Shown here: positions 21,699 to 36,912 of the stretch, piece by piece
Layout: every line of letters begins with the position of its first letter
Numbering within the stretch: the first letter of the stretch is position 1
Assembly (NCBI RefSeq): GCF_000143415.4
Contig: NW_003314353.1
Location: forward strand, 446,513 to 510,512
DNA from: Selaginella moellendorffii
Lineage: Eukaryota; Streptophyta; Lycopodiopsida; Selaginellales; Selaginellaceae
Reading direction: 5' to 3'
Length of the DNA stretch: 64,000 nt
Notes under the pieces: generated by a model
Database searches by the model: none
Told to the model about the DNA's origin: nothing
Seen by the model: the letters and a program-made list of their open reading frames with translations, nothing else
Position numbers and translations under genes: made by a program

Positions 21699-22500
21699 AT
21701 GGATGAGCTGAAGACGTACCTAAAACAGCAGCACCCAACCTGTATAAAGTGCAATCACGGTGAGTGCAGCAACTTCAACTACTTTAACAATGATAACATC
21801 AGCCAGCCAAGATATTGCTGCAGTCTGTGCAAGAAAAAATTCACCTATGGTGGAAAAACAAAACTAACCTACATGAAGCAGCCAAGATCAAGCAGCACTC
21901 AGAAAGTCGACATGGCACATGAGAATAAAAAGCTCAAACACACTCTAGTTGAAGATGAGACAAAGAAGGGTTTGCTGGTCCATGAAAGTGAAGTGAAGTA
22001 GAGTGGTCAACAGGTTGATAAAGCTGGGGTGGTGATCCAGGTGGAGGACAAGGAAGATCTTAACATGGATGACTTGGAGGTGGCTAGAATCATGGCATTG
22101 GTTGAGGAGAATGAAGTCCCAAACAAGGAGGAACACATCCCTCTTGCATTCCTTGAGGTGGCAGAAATTGAAGTGAGTGACAAAGAGATGACTGAAATTT
22201 TATTGTCAAATCTGGAGGATGTTGATGATAAGGAGATGCTAGATCTCACATTTTAGTGGACAGAACACAAGGAAGGCTTGGCGGAAATTCAAATTGGCAA
22301 TGGGGAAACAAGCCAAATCCTCCAAAAGAATGTAGACAATGAGGGTCTTGTGCTGGAGGGGGATTCTCAGGAGGAGCAGGCAGAGGCAATGGAGGAGGAC
22401 ATTGATTTTGCTCTCGAGCTTGAACAAGATCTCTAGGCCGAAGAAGATAAGCGAAAGGAGGAATCCATGATACTCTGGAAAATTGAATTGGAGAAAGCTA
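21699..22500 (+). pseudogene. Dof-like zinc finger ORF interrupted by three TAG codons
   Basis: One frame stays readable from the ATG at 21699 to about 22530 apart from TAG at 21999, 22254 and 22434. The N-terminus has a single C-x2-C-x22-C-x2-C finger (CIKC...ISQPRYCCSLCKKKFTYGG) that resembles the plant Dof finger (C-x2-C-x21-C-x2-C, with the N-SQPR motif), one residue longer. The rest is acidic and Lys/Glu-rich (VEENEVPNKEEH, DVDDKEMLD, EEQAEAMEED). No introns are visible, which suggests a retrocopy or transposon-borne gene. All three stops are TAG, as expected from CAG decay. Confidence 0.5.
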
Positions 22501-22679
22501 AATGTAGTGGTGTTTTTAATGTCAAATCAAATTGGCAGAGTAGTATTATTTGTTGATTGAATCAACAATCAAATCAGCAAAATCAGGATAGAGAAAAAAA
22601 ACAAATACCTCCATGTTTAGTGTATAATTTATTAATACTATTATATCCAAATACCACTTTTTTGAATTAAAGATGATGT

Positions 22680-26131
<3,452 letters not shown>

Positions 26132-26649
26132 AAAAGAATGAAAGAAAAAAGATCATCGTCACTTACTGGAGACAGATCGCCAGGATTTCTTCTCGTTTGC
26201 TTTCTTGTCCCTCTAACAATGCACTGAAAGTAGTGATCTGGCTCAGCCCTAGATCCGTTGGAAGCATAAAAACTATGCTTAGTTTCAAATTTAAAAACTG
26301 GCGCGTTAAAGTTAGCGCTCGACTTCTACCAGTGATCGTTGCAAGAGCACGCTCCATCTTTGTAAGAATGGAAGCGGCTCGCGTCCCTGAAAACTATCGC
26401 CCGCTGGTCGATCCTGGAGATAAATCCAATCGCCCAGTGGCAATCGTCACAAACTAAGGATTGCTGTGCCTAAATGTATCGGCATCGAACTTGCAGGGCG
26501 TCACAGAGAATGGCAGACTCTTGCTTGGGTCTGCCAGATACCAGCTGAAAATTCTTTTTACATGTGCAATAACCGTAGTCAGCTCCTCACCTTAAACAGC
26601 AACCTAGGTTAAAAGAAGCGACTATATATAGCCGGGCATGTTACCACCT

Positions 26650-27172
26650 ATTTCGACGCGATCGTGCGACATTGTGTCGCGGATCCTGTGAATAGAAACC
26701 GATAGTAGAATCGGGCGCTTGGATGACTTCGCTCACAGGTGGAATTCCAACTCGCATCTGTTCAATCCCTGCTGGCTCAGCTCACTGACGACTTCGATCC
26801 CAAGAACAGCGTTGCTTCCATGCGCAAGAACGGGACCCAATAACAGCAAAGCTCGGCCATTTTCTCCTCACCTCCACGTCCAGGTTGATGGAGCGGAAAA
26901 CCACTTCGCTGTCGATCTCCTCTTGACCCATCTTGCAATGCCATGATCAACCCCTGGTGATCCTGCTCCTTGGCTATGAAGCAACGTTTGGATCGTTCAC
27001 GTCCAGCATGAATTCGTGGCACAGCAGCGAGTCCGCGTCTCCTACCTCTCCTTTTCGTCTCCAGGATGCCTTGGATGATCGCCTTGGTGTTGGGGAGTGA
27101 CGAAATGGAAGCAAAGGTCCTGGACGAGAGGCTCGCCTGCAGTTGAGAGGAGACGAAGGCGGGAGCCGTACG
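26650..27172 (-). pseudogene. Broken paralogue of the 337-aa family (copy 3)
   Basis: The minus strand closely matches codons within the intact gene at 18250-19000: DADSLLCHEFMLDVNDPNV, then a fragment with EEIDSEVVFRSINLDVEV-like sequence, then SELSQQGLNRCELEFHL followed by a stop. Several deletions and frameshifts leave no sustained ORF. Nucleotide similarity to the intact gene is high, so the duplication is fairly recent. Confidence 0.75.
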
Positions 27173-27332
27173 GAGTGTAATTAATTTGTAATTGTGACTT
27201 TTAAGGGAGGCAAACGGCGTTGACGATGAGATACAAATGTAAGTTTCAGGTCGCCAGATCGCCTGCTGCCAATGGTTTAGCGTTTAACATTCCACTTTTG
27301 ATTTAGCTTGGTTTTGATTAATTTCCAGCAAG

Positions 27333-27700
27333 AGAATCTCTGGGATTTAGCTACAGCCATGGGTTTTGTGGCTTCTCAGCAAGCTGCTAGAATTTGTGGT
27401 AACCTCTAAAACTTTGCTAGAGAAATATAATTCAAATCCAGTTGTTCTTTGTTGCGTGTTCTGGGAGGGTCCATTACTCCAAAGAAGTTCCTGGCCGAAC
27501 CCCAACTTAAGCATGCAATCACCACAACTTAAAGTTCTTCCTTCAGTCTCAAGCATCTAGACTCTAACAAGGTGAGTCGTTAAGTTTTAGGATCTATCAA
27601 TGCTGCAGCTCCCATGTAACGGACATACAGCAGTCTCAATGATATGCTCTCATGGCATCTTCTTCATCCTCGGGTCCAATCCATATTTAAGAATTAGTCG
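27333..27700 (+). pseudogene. Remnant of a first subtilase copy
   Basis: At 27333-27400 ESLGFSYSHGFCGFS is the end of a subtilase propeptide, repeated at 28133-28213 as ESLGFSYRHGFSGFSA. At about 27600-27690 a fragment matches the segment before the catalytic Ser exon of the second copy (29560-29650). So a tandem subtilase gene once stood here and most of it has been deleted. Confidence 0.5.
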
Positions 27701-27902
27701 TATTTCATTAGAATAAAAAATTGTGCACGTCACAAGCATTGGAAACATTCATCGTCTCCAATATAAATAATCACATCGTCTATCAAAAATCTCATTAGTT
27801 CATGGCTCTCTCAGTTATTCTATACTTTCTTCTAAGTTTAAGTGTCATGTATCTCTCAGGTTTAATTACTTTTTCTTATGTAAGCCCGTGTTTGAATTTA
27901 TT

Positions 27903-30250
27903 TCCAGGGACGAGACACCCACATTGTCTATTTGGGGAATGTGGATAAATCGCTACATCTAGATGCTGTTACTAGCTCCCATCATGCACTCCTTCAAGGC
28001 GTTTTCGGAAGGTAAATTCAGCTGCTGTTACTAGCTCCCATCATGCACTCCTTCAAGGCGTTTTAGGAAGGTAAAGTTGAAAAGAGTATGAATTCATCCA
28101 AATTCGAGTGTGCCAGTGTCAAAGCTGCTAGAGAATCACTGGGTTTTAGCTACAGGCATGGATTCAGTGGCTTCTCGGCTTGACTAACAGAAGAACAAGC
28201 TGCTAGAATCTCTGGTAAACTCTCTTAGAAGTTTTAAAATTTTATCCACAATTGCAGGCCTCCCCAACGTGTTGTCCGTTTTTCCCAATGAAATCCACAC
28301 GGTCCATACCACAAACTCATGGGAGTTTCTCGGCCTCTATTGGAAAGAACTCTTTCTTTGGTGCTAGCGAAGCTACTGAATCATCGTGGCTATGGAAGGA
28401 AGCAAAATATTGCAAAGACGTTATCATTGGTGTTTTAGATTCAGGTATTTCCCTCTTTGAACTATCTTTTGGGGATTGGTTCCATACCATGATCGGAAAA
28501 GCTTTCCGACTCTGGCCATAGTCCTGGAAAAAACCAACATGATAGAAAAAGGAGCGGAAAGGAACTTGGGAGCAATTCAACCCTTCTCACTGCAACAAGT
28601 AATTCAAGAATCACATAGTATGCTAAACATTTGTCTTTCAGGAAACTTATCGGTGCCAGATTCTTTTCCCACGGCCTACAAGATGGTCCCAAGGCTTATG
28701 CAAAAGCACACCAAGAACTTCTTTCTCCAAGAGATGTTGAAGGGCACCGATTCGTAAAAAACACAACTGGCTTGGCCACGCAAAAGGTACTGCAAAGGGT
28801 GGCGCTCCACGCCTCGCAATCTATAAGATGTGCTGGAGAAACATTACGGACAGCATAGTGCGGTGCCCGGGGTTCTCATACTCTCAGCGCCTTTGATATG
28901 GGAATCCACAATGGCGTGGATATCTTTTCTGCGTCGATCGATGGACAGCAGCCACTGTCGATTGGTGCGTTCCATGCCATGCAGAAAGGCATTGTGGTGG
29001 TGTCTTCGGCTGGAAATTTGGGTCCTCGCTCGGTGCAAAATGTAGCCCCTTGGGTTATCGCTGTTGGAGCGAGCACTATTGATCAAACCTATTTTGGAGA
29101 CCTTTATCTTGGCAACAATAAATCATTTCGAGTATTTCTCGTTACTTATAAAGAACTATTTAAATTTAACTATCTTTGGTTTCTTTGACTAAGCAAAGAA
29201 CGTTGGCTTGCCAACTTCCAACTTTTCAGCCAGGTAAAATTATTACTCTCTAGTTTGAGTTAAACAACTATTAATGCTGCAGCCAATTGTGTATGGGTTG
29301 GTCTTTGGATCCCGAGAAAGTCCAGGGCAAGATCGTGGCATGCTTGAGAGGGCCAATGCATCTAGCATTCCAATCATTCGAAGTTTCTCAAGCTGGTGGA
29401 GCTGGGATTATCTTTTGCAACTCCACTCTTGAATTTGATCAAAATCCAGAAAATGAGTTTCTTCTTTTGAAGAGTTGGACAAGCCATCTTCTCATATATC
29501 AAATCTACAAGGTAAAACTGTTATGTTCTGCTTTTCGTTTTTTTATCTTTGTGCCTGGCAGCTTTCCTGTAGCGGATATACAGCATCAGATAACATTGAG
29601 AAATCAAAGCGTGCTCCTTACATGGCACCTTTTTCATCCTCTGGTCCCAACATCATTGATCCAGACATACTAAAGGTTTGTCAATGTTTTCTCCCGGTTG
29701 TTTTTGAAGATTTTTTGTTCGTTCAGCCCGATATTACAGCTCCAGGAGTAAATATTCTAGCAGCATACACACAATTCAACAACTCTAAAATAGCATACAT
29801 GCTTGCATCTGGAACTTCCATGTCTTGTCCTCATGTCACTGGGATTGTGCGCTACTAAAATCCTATCGTCCCACCTGGAGTCCAGCGGCACTCCTTTGAT
29901 AATCTTGAAGAACCTATAAAGAATTCATCGCTAGTTCCTGGACACCCTTTGACTATGGTGGAGGGCACGTAAATCCAAATGCTGCTGCTATATGATGCAG
30001 ATGACCAAGACTACATTGGATATCTCTGCGGTCTGGGAAACAAACAGACTGACCTTGAAATCCTCACGCAAACTTCCGACAATCCCATAGATCTCAACTA
30101 TCCATCCATTTCCATCTCGGATTTGTGCCGCAGCAAACTCGTGCATAGGTGAGTGACGAACGTGGATGATCACGCAACGAACTACACGACCGGAGAGTGT
30201 GTCGGTGTCTGTTCATCAATCAGTTCTACGGTTCAAGCACAAGGGCGAGA
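27903..30250 (+). pseudogene. Plant subtilisin-like serine protease, decayed
   Basis: Exon pieces in order: propeptide (THIVYLGNVDKSLHLDAVTS, 27910), ESLGFSYRHGFSGFSA (28133), GLPNVLSVFPNEIHTVHTTN (28257), catalytic Asp as DVIIGVLDSG (28418), KLIGARFF (28644), the His-loop region SPRDVEGHR where the GTH part is lost, GIHNGVDIFSASIDGQQP and VVVSSAGNLGPRSVQNVAPW (28900-29050), PA-like domain (29290-29470), catalytic Ser as [14 protein letters not shown] (29810), and DYIGYLCGLGN near 30010. A 50-bp segment around the catalytic Asp exon is inverted, and an earlier 50-bp stretch is duplicated (27965 and 28024). Stops and shifts abound; it is not functional. Confidence 0.8.
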
Positions 30251-30380
30251 CTAAAGCATTCGAGGTGATATTTAGAGTGGGGGACGACTCAAACATTGAT
30301 CATTTGTTTTTGGGAAGCTGATATGGAGCAATGGAAAGTATACAGTCACAAGCCCCATCGCAGTCGAGATGTGCTTGGGT

Positions 30381-30830
30381 AATCCAATGTTCTCAATTGC
30401 TCTAATTAAGAGATTAATTACGAGCATAGGCTTCTAAACACAAACTTTCCTTACCAACTATATATTTTACTAATGAATCCTTATCAACGGGAGCAAATCT
30501 TAGCAACAATTTTATTGCTAACTTGCAAATTCAAGCAATGTTCATGCTTCATAGCCATCTTATAAGATTGTGCAACATGTGGGGTGCTTTTGTGGTGTTC
30601 ATGAACTTTACTGGTGGATCAATTAGAGTTGTAAGCTCAATCACATGGTGGTGTTGCAATTAATTTTCACACAATTTTAATAATTTTGGAAGAAGCATGA
30701 GACCACAATAACACAGATGCAAATTGAAAACTTATCACTCTTAGTCCTTTAATCTTCAATCTTGAGTACCCACATCCTTTTTGCCAATGCCAAAACTATT
30801 TTTGCTTGTCCAACTCACAAAGCATCATGC
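30381..30830. other. Intergenic stretch, nothing recognised
   Basis: AT-rich DNA between the subtilase remnant and the copia element, without ORFs or repeats I can identify. It ends with the copia target site CATGC at 30826-30830. Confidence 0.5.
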
Positions 30831-30983
30831 TGTAGGAATAATGATGAACACGACAAGCAGTCTGAATCGTGATCAGATCTCTGGTGATTTCTGATTTGAT
30901 TGAAGTTGTATATATATACAGCCATAAATGAATCAATGTGTGTTGAAGTGAAATTCCGTTGTTCTTGCTCCGCTTTTCTTTCT
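30831..30983 (+). repeat. Copia 5' LTR with TATA box
   Basis: 153 bp, starting TGTAGGAATAATG. It contains TATATATATACA at about 30908-30920, a good TATA box for the element's own promoter. It has T where the 3' LTR has C in the GCAGTCTGAATC stretch. Confidence 0.95.
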
Positions 30984-31040
30984 TGGTATCGGAGCGCTGG
31001 TTTCTGAACTCTTTCTTCTCCTTTCTTTGTGCCTCACATC

Positions 31041-34000
31041 ATGAGCTGCAGCAAAGTTGGATTGATCTTGCTTCAGGGAGTCACTGCCTTTGATGGGAGG
31101 AGAGGGTTCAACACTTGGTCCGAGAAAATGATGCGCGTGCTGCAGATGGAAGAACTCTGGGAAATCGTTTCACCACCAACAATCACTGCAGATGCTCGTA
31201 TGCGGCGAGCCCCTGCTGCGTTGGGAGCTTCAACTTCAGTGGAAGGAGAAGTCGTGGATGAAGAGGCAATTCGTGCCTCTGTTGCAGCAGCTCGACAACA
31301 GCTTGATCCAGGGGAACAAGCTGCGCTGGAGAAGAAGGAATCTCGAGCAAAAGGATTGATTCTTTCTAAGCTTGCAGATGCCCTTATGATGCATTTGCAT
31401 CATAAGTGTGCTTGTGAGATCTGGGCTCATCTCCACAACAAGTATGCTGTTCTTTCCCTCTCCAAGATTAGCATGGTCGAGACTTGCATTCGTGAGACCC
31501 GTTTTCATCCAGGCGAGAACTTTGAAGAGTTCCTCGCCAAGATGCAAGATCTGTGGATGGAGCTTGAAGGCAGTCCAGCAGCGTTCAACGAAAGCAAGAA
31601 AGTTCTGGCACTTTGCGAGGCCATGCAAGATTCTTCTTTTAGTTCTTTCGTCCCTACCGTTCGCATGATGTCGCTCAACTTTGAACAAGCTGAGCAAACT
31701 TTACGCTCGGAGCTGGCTGCGAGAGGTTTGATTGTGGACTTTGATCAGAGGCCTTCCCATGTTTTGATCTCACAGTCTACATCAAATGCTTCTGCATCAA
31801 GCAATCAGTCAGGGACTGATTCAGCTCTGTGGGCTGGAAATCATCGAGGCAGAGGAGGCCGCGGAAGAGGAGGACGAGGCAGAGGTCGCGGGTTTAGGGG
31901 AAATCCGCAGCAGCAGCAGAATTCAGGGAATTCTGGTAAAGAAGTAGTAGTTCGGGATTGTTTTGTGGGCAAGAACAAACAGGAATGCTGGACCTGTGGG
32001 ATGCCAGGGCACTACTCCAAGGATTGCCCAGTTGCAGCTTGGCTGCAGCGCATGAACATAGGGCTTGTAGCAAATGCTCAGGAAGGGGAAACACAGGAAC
32101 TTGCGGCATCATCTGAGGTAGCAGTTCCAAACGTTTCTGAAAAACTGACTATCGATTCAGGTTCAGAGAGACACCTGATGCAAAGCGGGTCGAACTTTGT
32201 GCAGTTGCGTGCTGCAAAAGGGAAGTGCATTCGTGTGGGAGATGGAAGCATTTTACCTGTTCGCGCAACTGGGGATGTGCGAGTTCCACTGGGAAGAAAG
32301 TCTCTGCTCTTGAAGAATGCGTGGTATGTTCCAAAGATAGTGAAGAATCTGGTTTCTGTAGCCAGGCTTACGGATGAAGGTCTGGATGTGAATTTCTCCA
32401 AACATCAATGTCAAGTTCTTGCAAATGGCCGTCCATTACTGCATTTTCCCAGATGTGGTAACCTGTTTGAGAAGGAGATAGCTTCTGGAGAAAAATCGAA
32501 TGCTCCTGAGATATGCATGACTGCAGATAGTTCTCTCTGGCATTCTCGACTTGCACATGCCAATCCCCCTCTCATCAGGCGTATGCAGAAGCAAGAGCTT
32601 GTGGATGGCTTCAACGACCACGTTCTTCAAAGTTCAGCAAAATGTCACACTTGCATTCTTGGCAAGCAAACCCGTCGTACTTTCAAACCTGCTGTGACCA
32701 GAAGCACTCGTCCCTTGCAGCTCATTCACTCAGATGTTTGTGGACCCATGCGACTGTTTGCTCAGAATGGCACGAAGTATTTTGTGACATTTACAGATGA
32801 TTTCTCCAGGCACACGGACGTCTTCTTTCTTCGTCACAAAGATGAAGTCTTTAGCAAATTCAAGCAATTCGTAGTAGAAGCCGAAGTGAAAACTGGTTAG
32901 AGGGTTGGTTGTTTACGTACTGATTCAGGAGGGGAATACGTCAACAAGTCCTTTCAGCAGTTCTGTGCTGAACGAGGAATTCTTCATCAGCGCTCTTGCT
33001 CTCATACCCCTCAACAGAATGGAGTCTCTGAGCGCAAGAATAGGACAATCATGAACGCAGTTCGGTGCTTCCTTCAAGAATCAGGACTACCAAAATTCCT
33101 CTGGGCTGAAGCAGTTGGATCAGCTATGCATGTTCAAAACCTTCTCCCTCATTCTCGCAATCCCAACAAGATCCCAGAAGAGCTTTGGACTGGTCAAAGA
33201 CAATTGGTGGTGCATCTCAGGCATTTTGGTTGTTTAAGCTTTGCAAAAAGGGTGGATGAGCATCTTGGCAAGTTGGAGAGCAGAAGCAAGCTGGCCTTTC
33301 TTGTTGGATACGATTCCAATTCAAAAGGATATCGCCTGTACCAGCCTGGTAATCATCAAATCTTTGTAAGCACTGATGTTCGTTTTGATGAAGGAACACT
33401 CTACAAAGATCATGTTCAAGAAGAAGGAAGCTCAGATCAGAACATGAACTGGACTCCGGAAGAATGGAGTTGGGATGGTGTTGAAGACGGTGATGAAGAT
33501 GACGATGATCTGACAATCATCTATCCCTCATCTCCTTTAGCAGATGATCATCCAACACTAGTCTCTGGATCTTTTCTTCCTGAAGAACAGGGCGATGCTA
33601 CTCATCGTGCACGAACTGGAGAAGTCGACAGGCTCACACGTGATCTACCATTCAATGTGGAGAACTATGGGCAGACATCATCTGGACGATCAGGCAGAGC
33701 ACCTCATCCCAAGAAATGGTCTTTTGCAGCAACAGAAATAGCTTCTGAACCAGTCAACTTTGAGCAGGCGATTCAAGCTCCTGATGCAGATAAGTGGATT
33801 TCAGCAATGCAAGATGAGTTGAATTCTCTTGATGAGAACCAGACTTATGACTTGGTGGAAGCTCCTGAAGGACGTGAAGTTGTTGGATCACGCTGGGTGT
33901 TCAAGCTTCACAGAAATCCTGATGGATCAGTACAGCGTTACAAAGCAAGACTTGTTGCTCAAGGATATTCACAAGTTCCTGGAGTGGATTTTGATGAGAC

Positions 34001-35312
34001 GTTCTCACCAATTGTGAAGCAGACAAGTATCAGAATGCTTCTGTCTTTTACAGCGGAGTTTGGTTTGTGCGCACATCACATGGACGTAAAAACAGCCTTC
34101 CTTAATGGGAACTTGAAGGAGGAGATATTTATGCGGCAACCCCCAGGCTTTGAGCTTTTTGGATCACGGTGCTCCGAACTCGTCTGCAAGCTTCGCAAGG
34201 CTCTTTATGTCCTTAAGCAGGCTTCCCGTTAGTGGTATGAATGTTTGGATTCTTTTCTTATGGATCTCGGTATGCAGAGGTTGAACAGCGATGGAAATCT
34301 ATATCTTCTTCAGCAGGGTGATCACTTTGTTGTGATAGCAGTTTATGTGGACGACTGTTTGATTGTCAGCAACAATCACACTGTTTTGAAGGATGTGAAG
34401 ATCAAGCTTATGAACAGGTTTGTGATGAAGGACTTAGGAGCTGTGCGGCAGCTGTTAGGGATGGAAGTTGACAGGGATGAAGCAGACAGGACAATCACCC
34501 TCACACAGTGCCAATATGTGAAGAAGCTTCTCAACCAGTTCAACATGACAAGTTGCAAATCCGTGGCTACACCAGTCGTCACTGGCATCAAGTTCACAAG
34601 CAAGATGGATGATTTATTTGATCAGCCCTCGGTCTATCGATCGCTTGTTGGAGGACTACTCTACCTCGCCAACATGACTCGCCCTGACATCTCCTTTGCC
34701 GTTGGTCTCCTCAGCCGATACATGCAGTCTCCGAGTTGTTATCATTGGCAGATGGTGAAGAGAGTTTTGAGGTATTTGAAAGGAACAGCTGCTCATGGAT
34801 TGGTTTACAAATGCTCAGGTCAATCCAAACTTGTTCTTCAAGCTTACTGCGATGCAGATTGGGCTGGCAACTTGGATACACGACATTCAACCTCCGGAAT
34901 TTGCTGCATAATTGCTGGTGCTCCAGTTTCATGGGGAAGCAAGAAGCAAACAACGGTTGCTCTTTCCAGTGCAGAAGCAGAATACGTAGCTGCCAGTACA
35001 GCAGCAAGGGAGATCATCTGGCTTCGTCGATTACTTGGAGAACTCAATCAACAGCAATCAGATGCGACCATTCTGCATTGCGACAGCAGAAGTGCAATCG
35101 CCATGTCAAAGAATCCTGTGTTTCATGCTCGTACGAAACATATAGACGTGCAGCATCACTTCATTCGCGAACATGTAGCAGCCGGAGATCTTCACCTGGA
35201 ATACGTTCCTTCACAGTATCAGTTGGCGGACCTTCTAACCAAGCCACTTTCGGAGCTCACATTCATCAAGCTGAGGAATCAACTTGGAGTGTCAAGCACA
35301 CCCTCAGCTTGA
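31041..35312 (+). pseudogene. Copia gag-pol polyprotein with two in-frame TAG codons
   Basis: One frame of 1,424 codons from MSCSKVGLILLQG; the first real ATG is 31041, in good position after the LTR and primer site. Order: gag; zinc knuckle CWTCGMPGHYSKDC (about residue 316); protease TIDSGSERHLM (about 372); integrase with HSDVCGPM, FTDDFSRHTDVFF and LRTDSGGEYVN...HTPQQNGVSERKNRT; reverse transcriptase with FLNGNLKEEIFMRQPPGF and the catalytic VYVDDCLIV; RNase H with CDADWAGNLDTRHSTSG, SSAEAEYVA and TKHIDVQHHFIREHV. TAG codons at 32898 and 34230 break integrase and RT. Otherwise the frame is clean, so loss of activity is very recent or the copy depends on a helper. Confidence 0.9.
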
Positions 35313-35320
35313 AGGGGGAG

Positions 35321-35473
35321 TGTAGGAATAATGATGAACACGACAAGCAGTCCGAATCGTGATCAGATCTCTGGTGATTTCTGATTTGATTGAAGTTGTA
35401 TATATATACAGCCATAAATGAATCAATGTGTGTTGAAGTGAAATTCCGTTGTTCTTGCTCCGCTTTTCTTTCT
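35321..35473 (+). repeat. Copia 3' LTR
   Basis: 153 bp, one difference from the 5' LTR. It is preceded by the purine tract at 35308-35320 and followed by target duplicate CATGC. Confidence 0.95.
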
Positions 35474-35559
35474 CATGCCATATCTGAGTATAAATATCAG
35501 AAGGCTAACCTGAAAGTTACCTTTGCATTATTGGCAAAAGTAGAGGGAGGTACAGCATT

Positions 35560-36030
35560 GTCTTGCAAAGGAAGTTTGCAGCTGGGTGGCGCTTACAGGA
35601 TGGAGCTCACAGCACCCAGCATAAACCTTGACCTGAGCTTGGACAGCATGCAGCGTCGATGAGCGGCCCAAAAACAAGAGATCACACCCATGATGTTTGC
35701 GGCAGTAGATCTCCCATGGGCAGCACTCCAGGATGCGAGCTCGCATGAGCGGCACTCACAATGGAACTCGCAGCGCTCAGCAGCAGCAGCCCATGGGTCA
35801 AAACCTTAGTAGTGTCAAATGCGCAACAACTGAAATATTGCCACGAGAGGAGCCAGCGCCCAAAAGCAAGAGCTCGCAGCCGCTCCCAGAGACACGGGAA
35901 CTCGCGCCAGCCTCAATGGGCGGCGCTCCAGCAGTGTGGTTGGACTGTACGGCACCCAGAGACAGTGCTTGCTGAGTGGTGCTCTAGCGCCCATGGGCAG
36001 AGCTCATGGGTGGAGCTCACAGCACCGTAT
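35560..36030. repeat. GC-rich degenerate short repeats
   Basis: Recurring variants of GGCGGCACTC, GAGCTCACAGCACCC, CTCGCAGCGCTCAGC and CATGGGCAGAGCTC appear many times without a fixed period. Overlapping ORFs in this stretch are by-products of its composition. The origin is unknown; it could be a decayed minisatellite. Confidence 0.45.
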
Positions 36031-36335
36031 GGATAAGCAAGGATGAGTCATATGTGTAAGTTTTGATGCGATCATGTTTTGCAAAGTAATTAAACTCTAG
36101 TAACCAATCAAACAACTCTAATGAGTTATAAATATGATTTAAATTAGTTTAAAGGGAATAAAATGGATTAAAAAATGTGAATTCATAGAATATAGAAAGG
36201 GAATACATATATCAATTAGCCCAAAAACCTTAGTTTATATATAGAAGTGAGTGGTCTAGATTGAAATTAATCTGACAGCTACCAAAATCCCACTATGCTA
36301 ATATTAATATCTGGCATCATGAGTTTCCCATGTGG

Positions 36336-36635
36336 CTCCAAAGGATGGCATTACAGTGGTACAATGGTTTAAGCGCAGCCACTTATAGGGATTAGAGTGT
36401 TTTCCTAGACATTTTCAAACACATATTTGGATATGTTGGCGATTGTAATAATGCCTTCTAACAATTGCATTACTGACTCAAATGATCCTTGATGAAGACG
36501 ATACAATTGTTGAAAAGTATCATCACAATCGTTAGTATGTCCAAATGCACATTTGAAAATATCTAGGAGAACACTCCAATCCCCATGAGTGGCTGTGCTC
36601 AAACTATTATACCACTGCAACACCATTCCTTGGAG
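36336..36635. repeat. Inverted repeat of gag sequence, arms about 130 bp
   Basis: The left arm (about 36336-36468) reads on the plus strand MALQWYNGLSAATYRD...FLDIFKHIFGYVGDCN. The right arm (about 36500-36635) reads the same protein segment on the minus strand. The arms diverge by perhaps 15-20 percent and are separated by roughly 30 bp, so a transcript would form a long imperfect hairpin. Confidence 0.8.
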
Positions 36636-36912
36636 ATATGTAAGAAACTCATACAAACGTTAAACATCATCCCAAAAATGATATATGGCAATCACTATGA
36701 AGTGATCGAACCAATAGTACATATCATCCCTAAAATTTCTGTAAAAGAACTTTAGCTGAACACGAGGATTAGTGCCAAGAGCAAGAGTTATACCACATGC
36801 CATGAATGCTGCCATTAACTGAGTTTTGTTGTTCAATTGCAATCACATAGCATCAAGCAATTGCATCAACTACTGCTCCAGAGTCAAATGAGGAAATTGC
36901 TGATCTGCCATA
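36405..36912 (-). pseudogene. Gypsy gag fragment
   Basis: On the minus strand, MADQQFPHLTLEQ at 36912 is followed by a stop, then LNNKTQLMAAFMACG and RNFRDDMYYWFDHF (36842-36660), a stop, and then YLQGMVLQWYNSLS, GDWSVLLDIFKCAFG and DTFQQLYRL (36656-36500). The WxxWYNSL...W..L...F pattern is the retrotransposon gag domain. It ends without a zinc knuckle. Confidence 0.7.

Larger units (their letters stand above)
30831..35473 (+). mobile_element. Young, nearly intact Ty1/copia retrotransposon
   Basis: The two 153-bp LTRs (30831-30983, 35321-35473) differ at one base by my reading. Identical 5-bp repeats CATGC flank the element (30826-30830, 35474-35478). The primer site TGGTATCGGAGC follows the 5' LTR at 30984-30995, and the polypurine tract CTTGAAGGGGGAG precedes the 3' LTR. 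LTRs begin TG but end CT rather than CA. Integrase lies before reverse transcriptase in the polyprotein, which is the copia order. Near-identical LTRs mean a recent insertion. Confidence 0.95.

Noticed and set aside
31029-31040. Copia polyprotein start at 31029
   Set aside because: That codon is GTG. The first ATG in frame is 31041.
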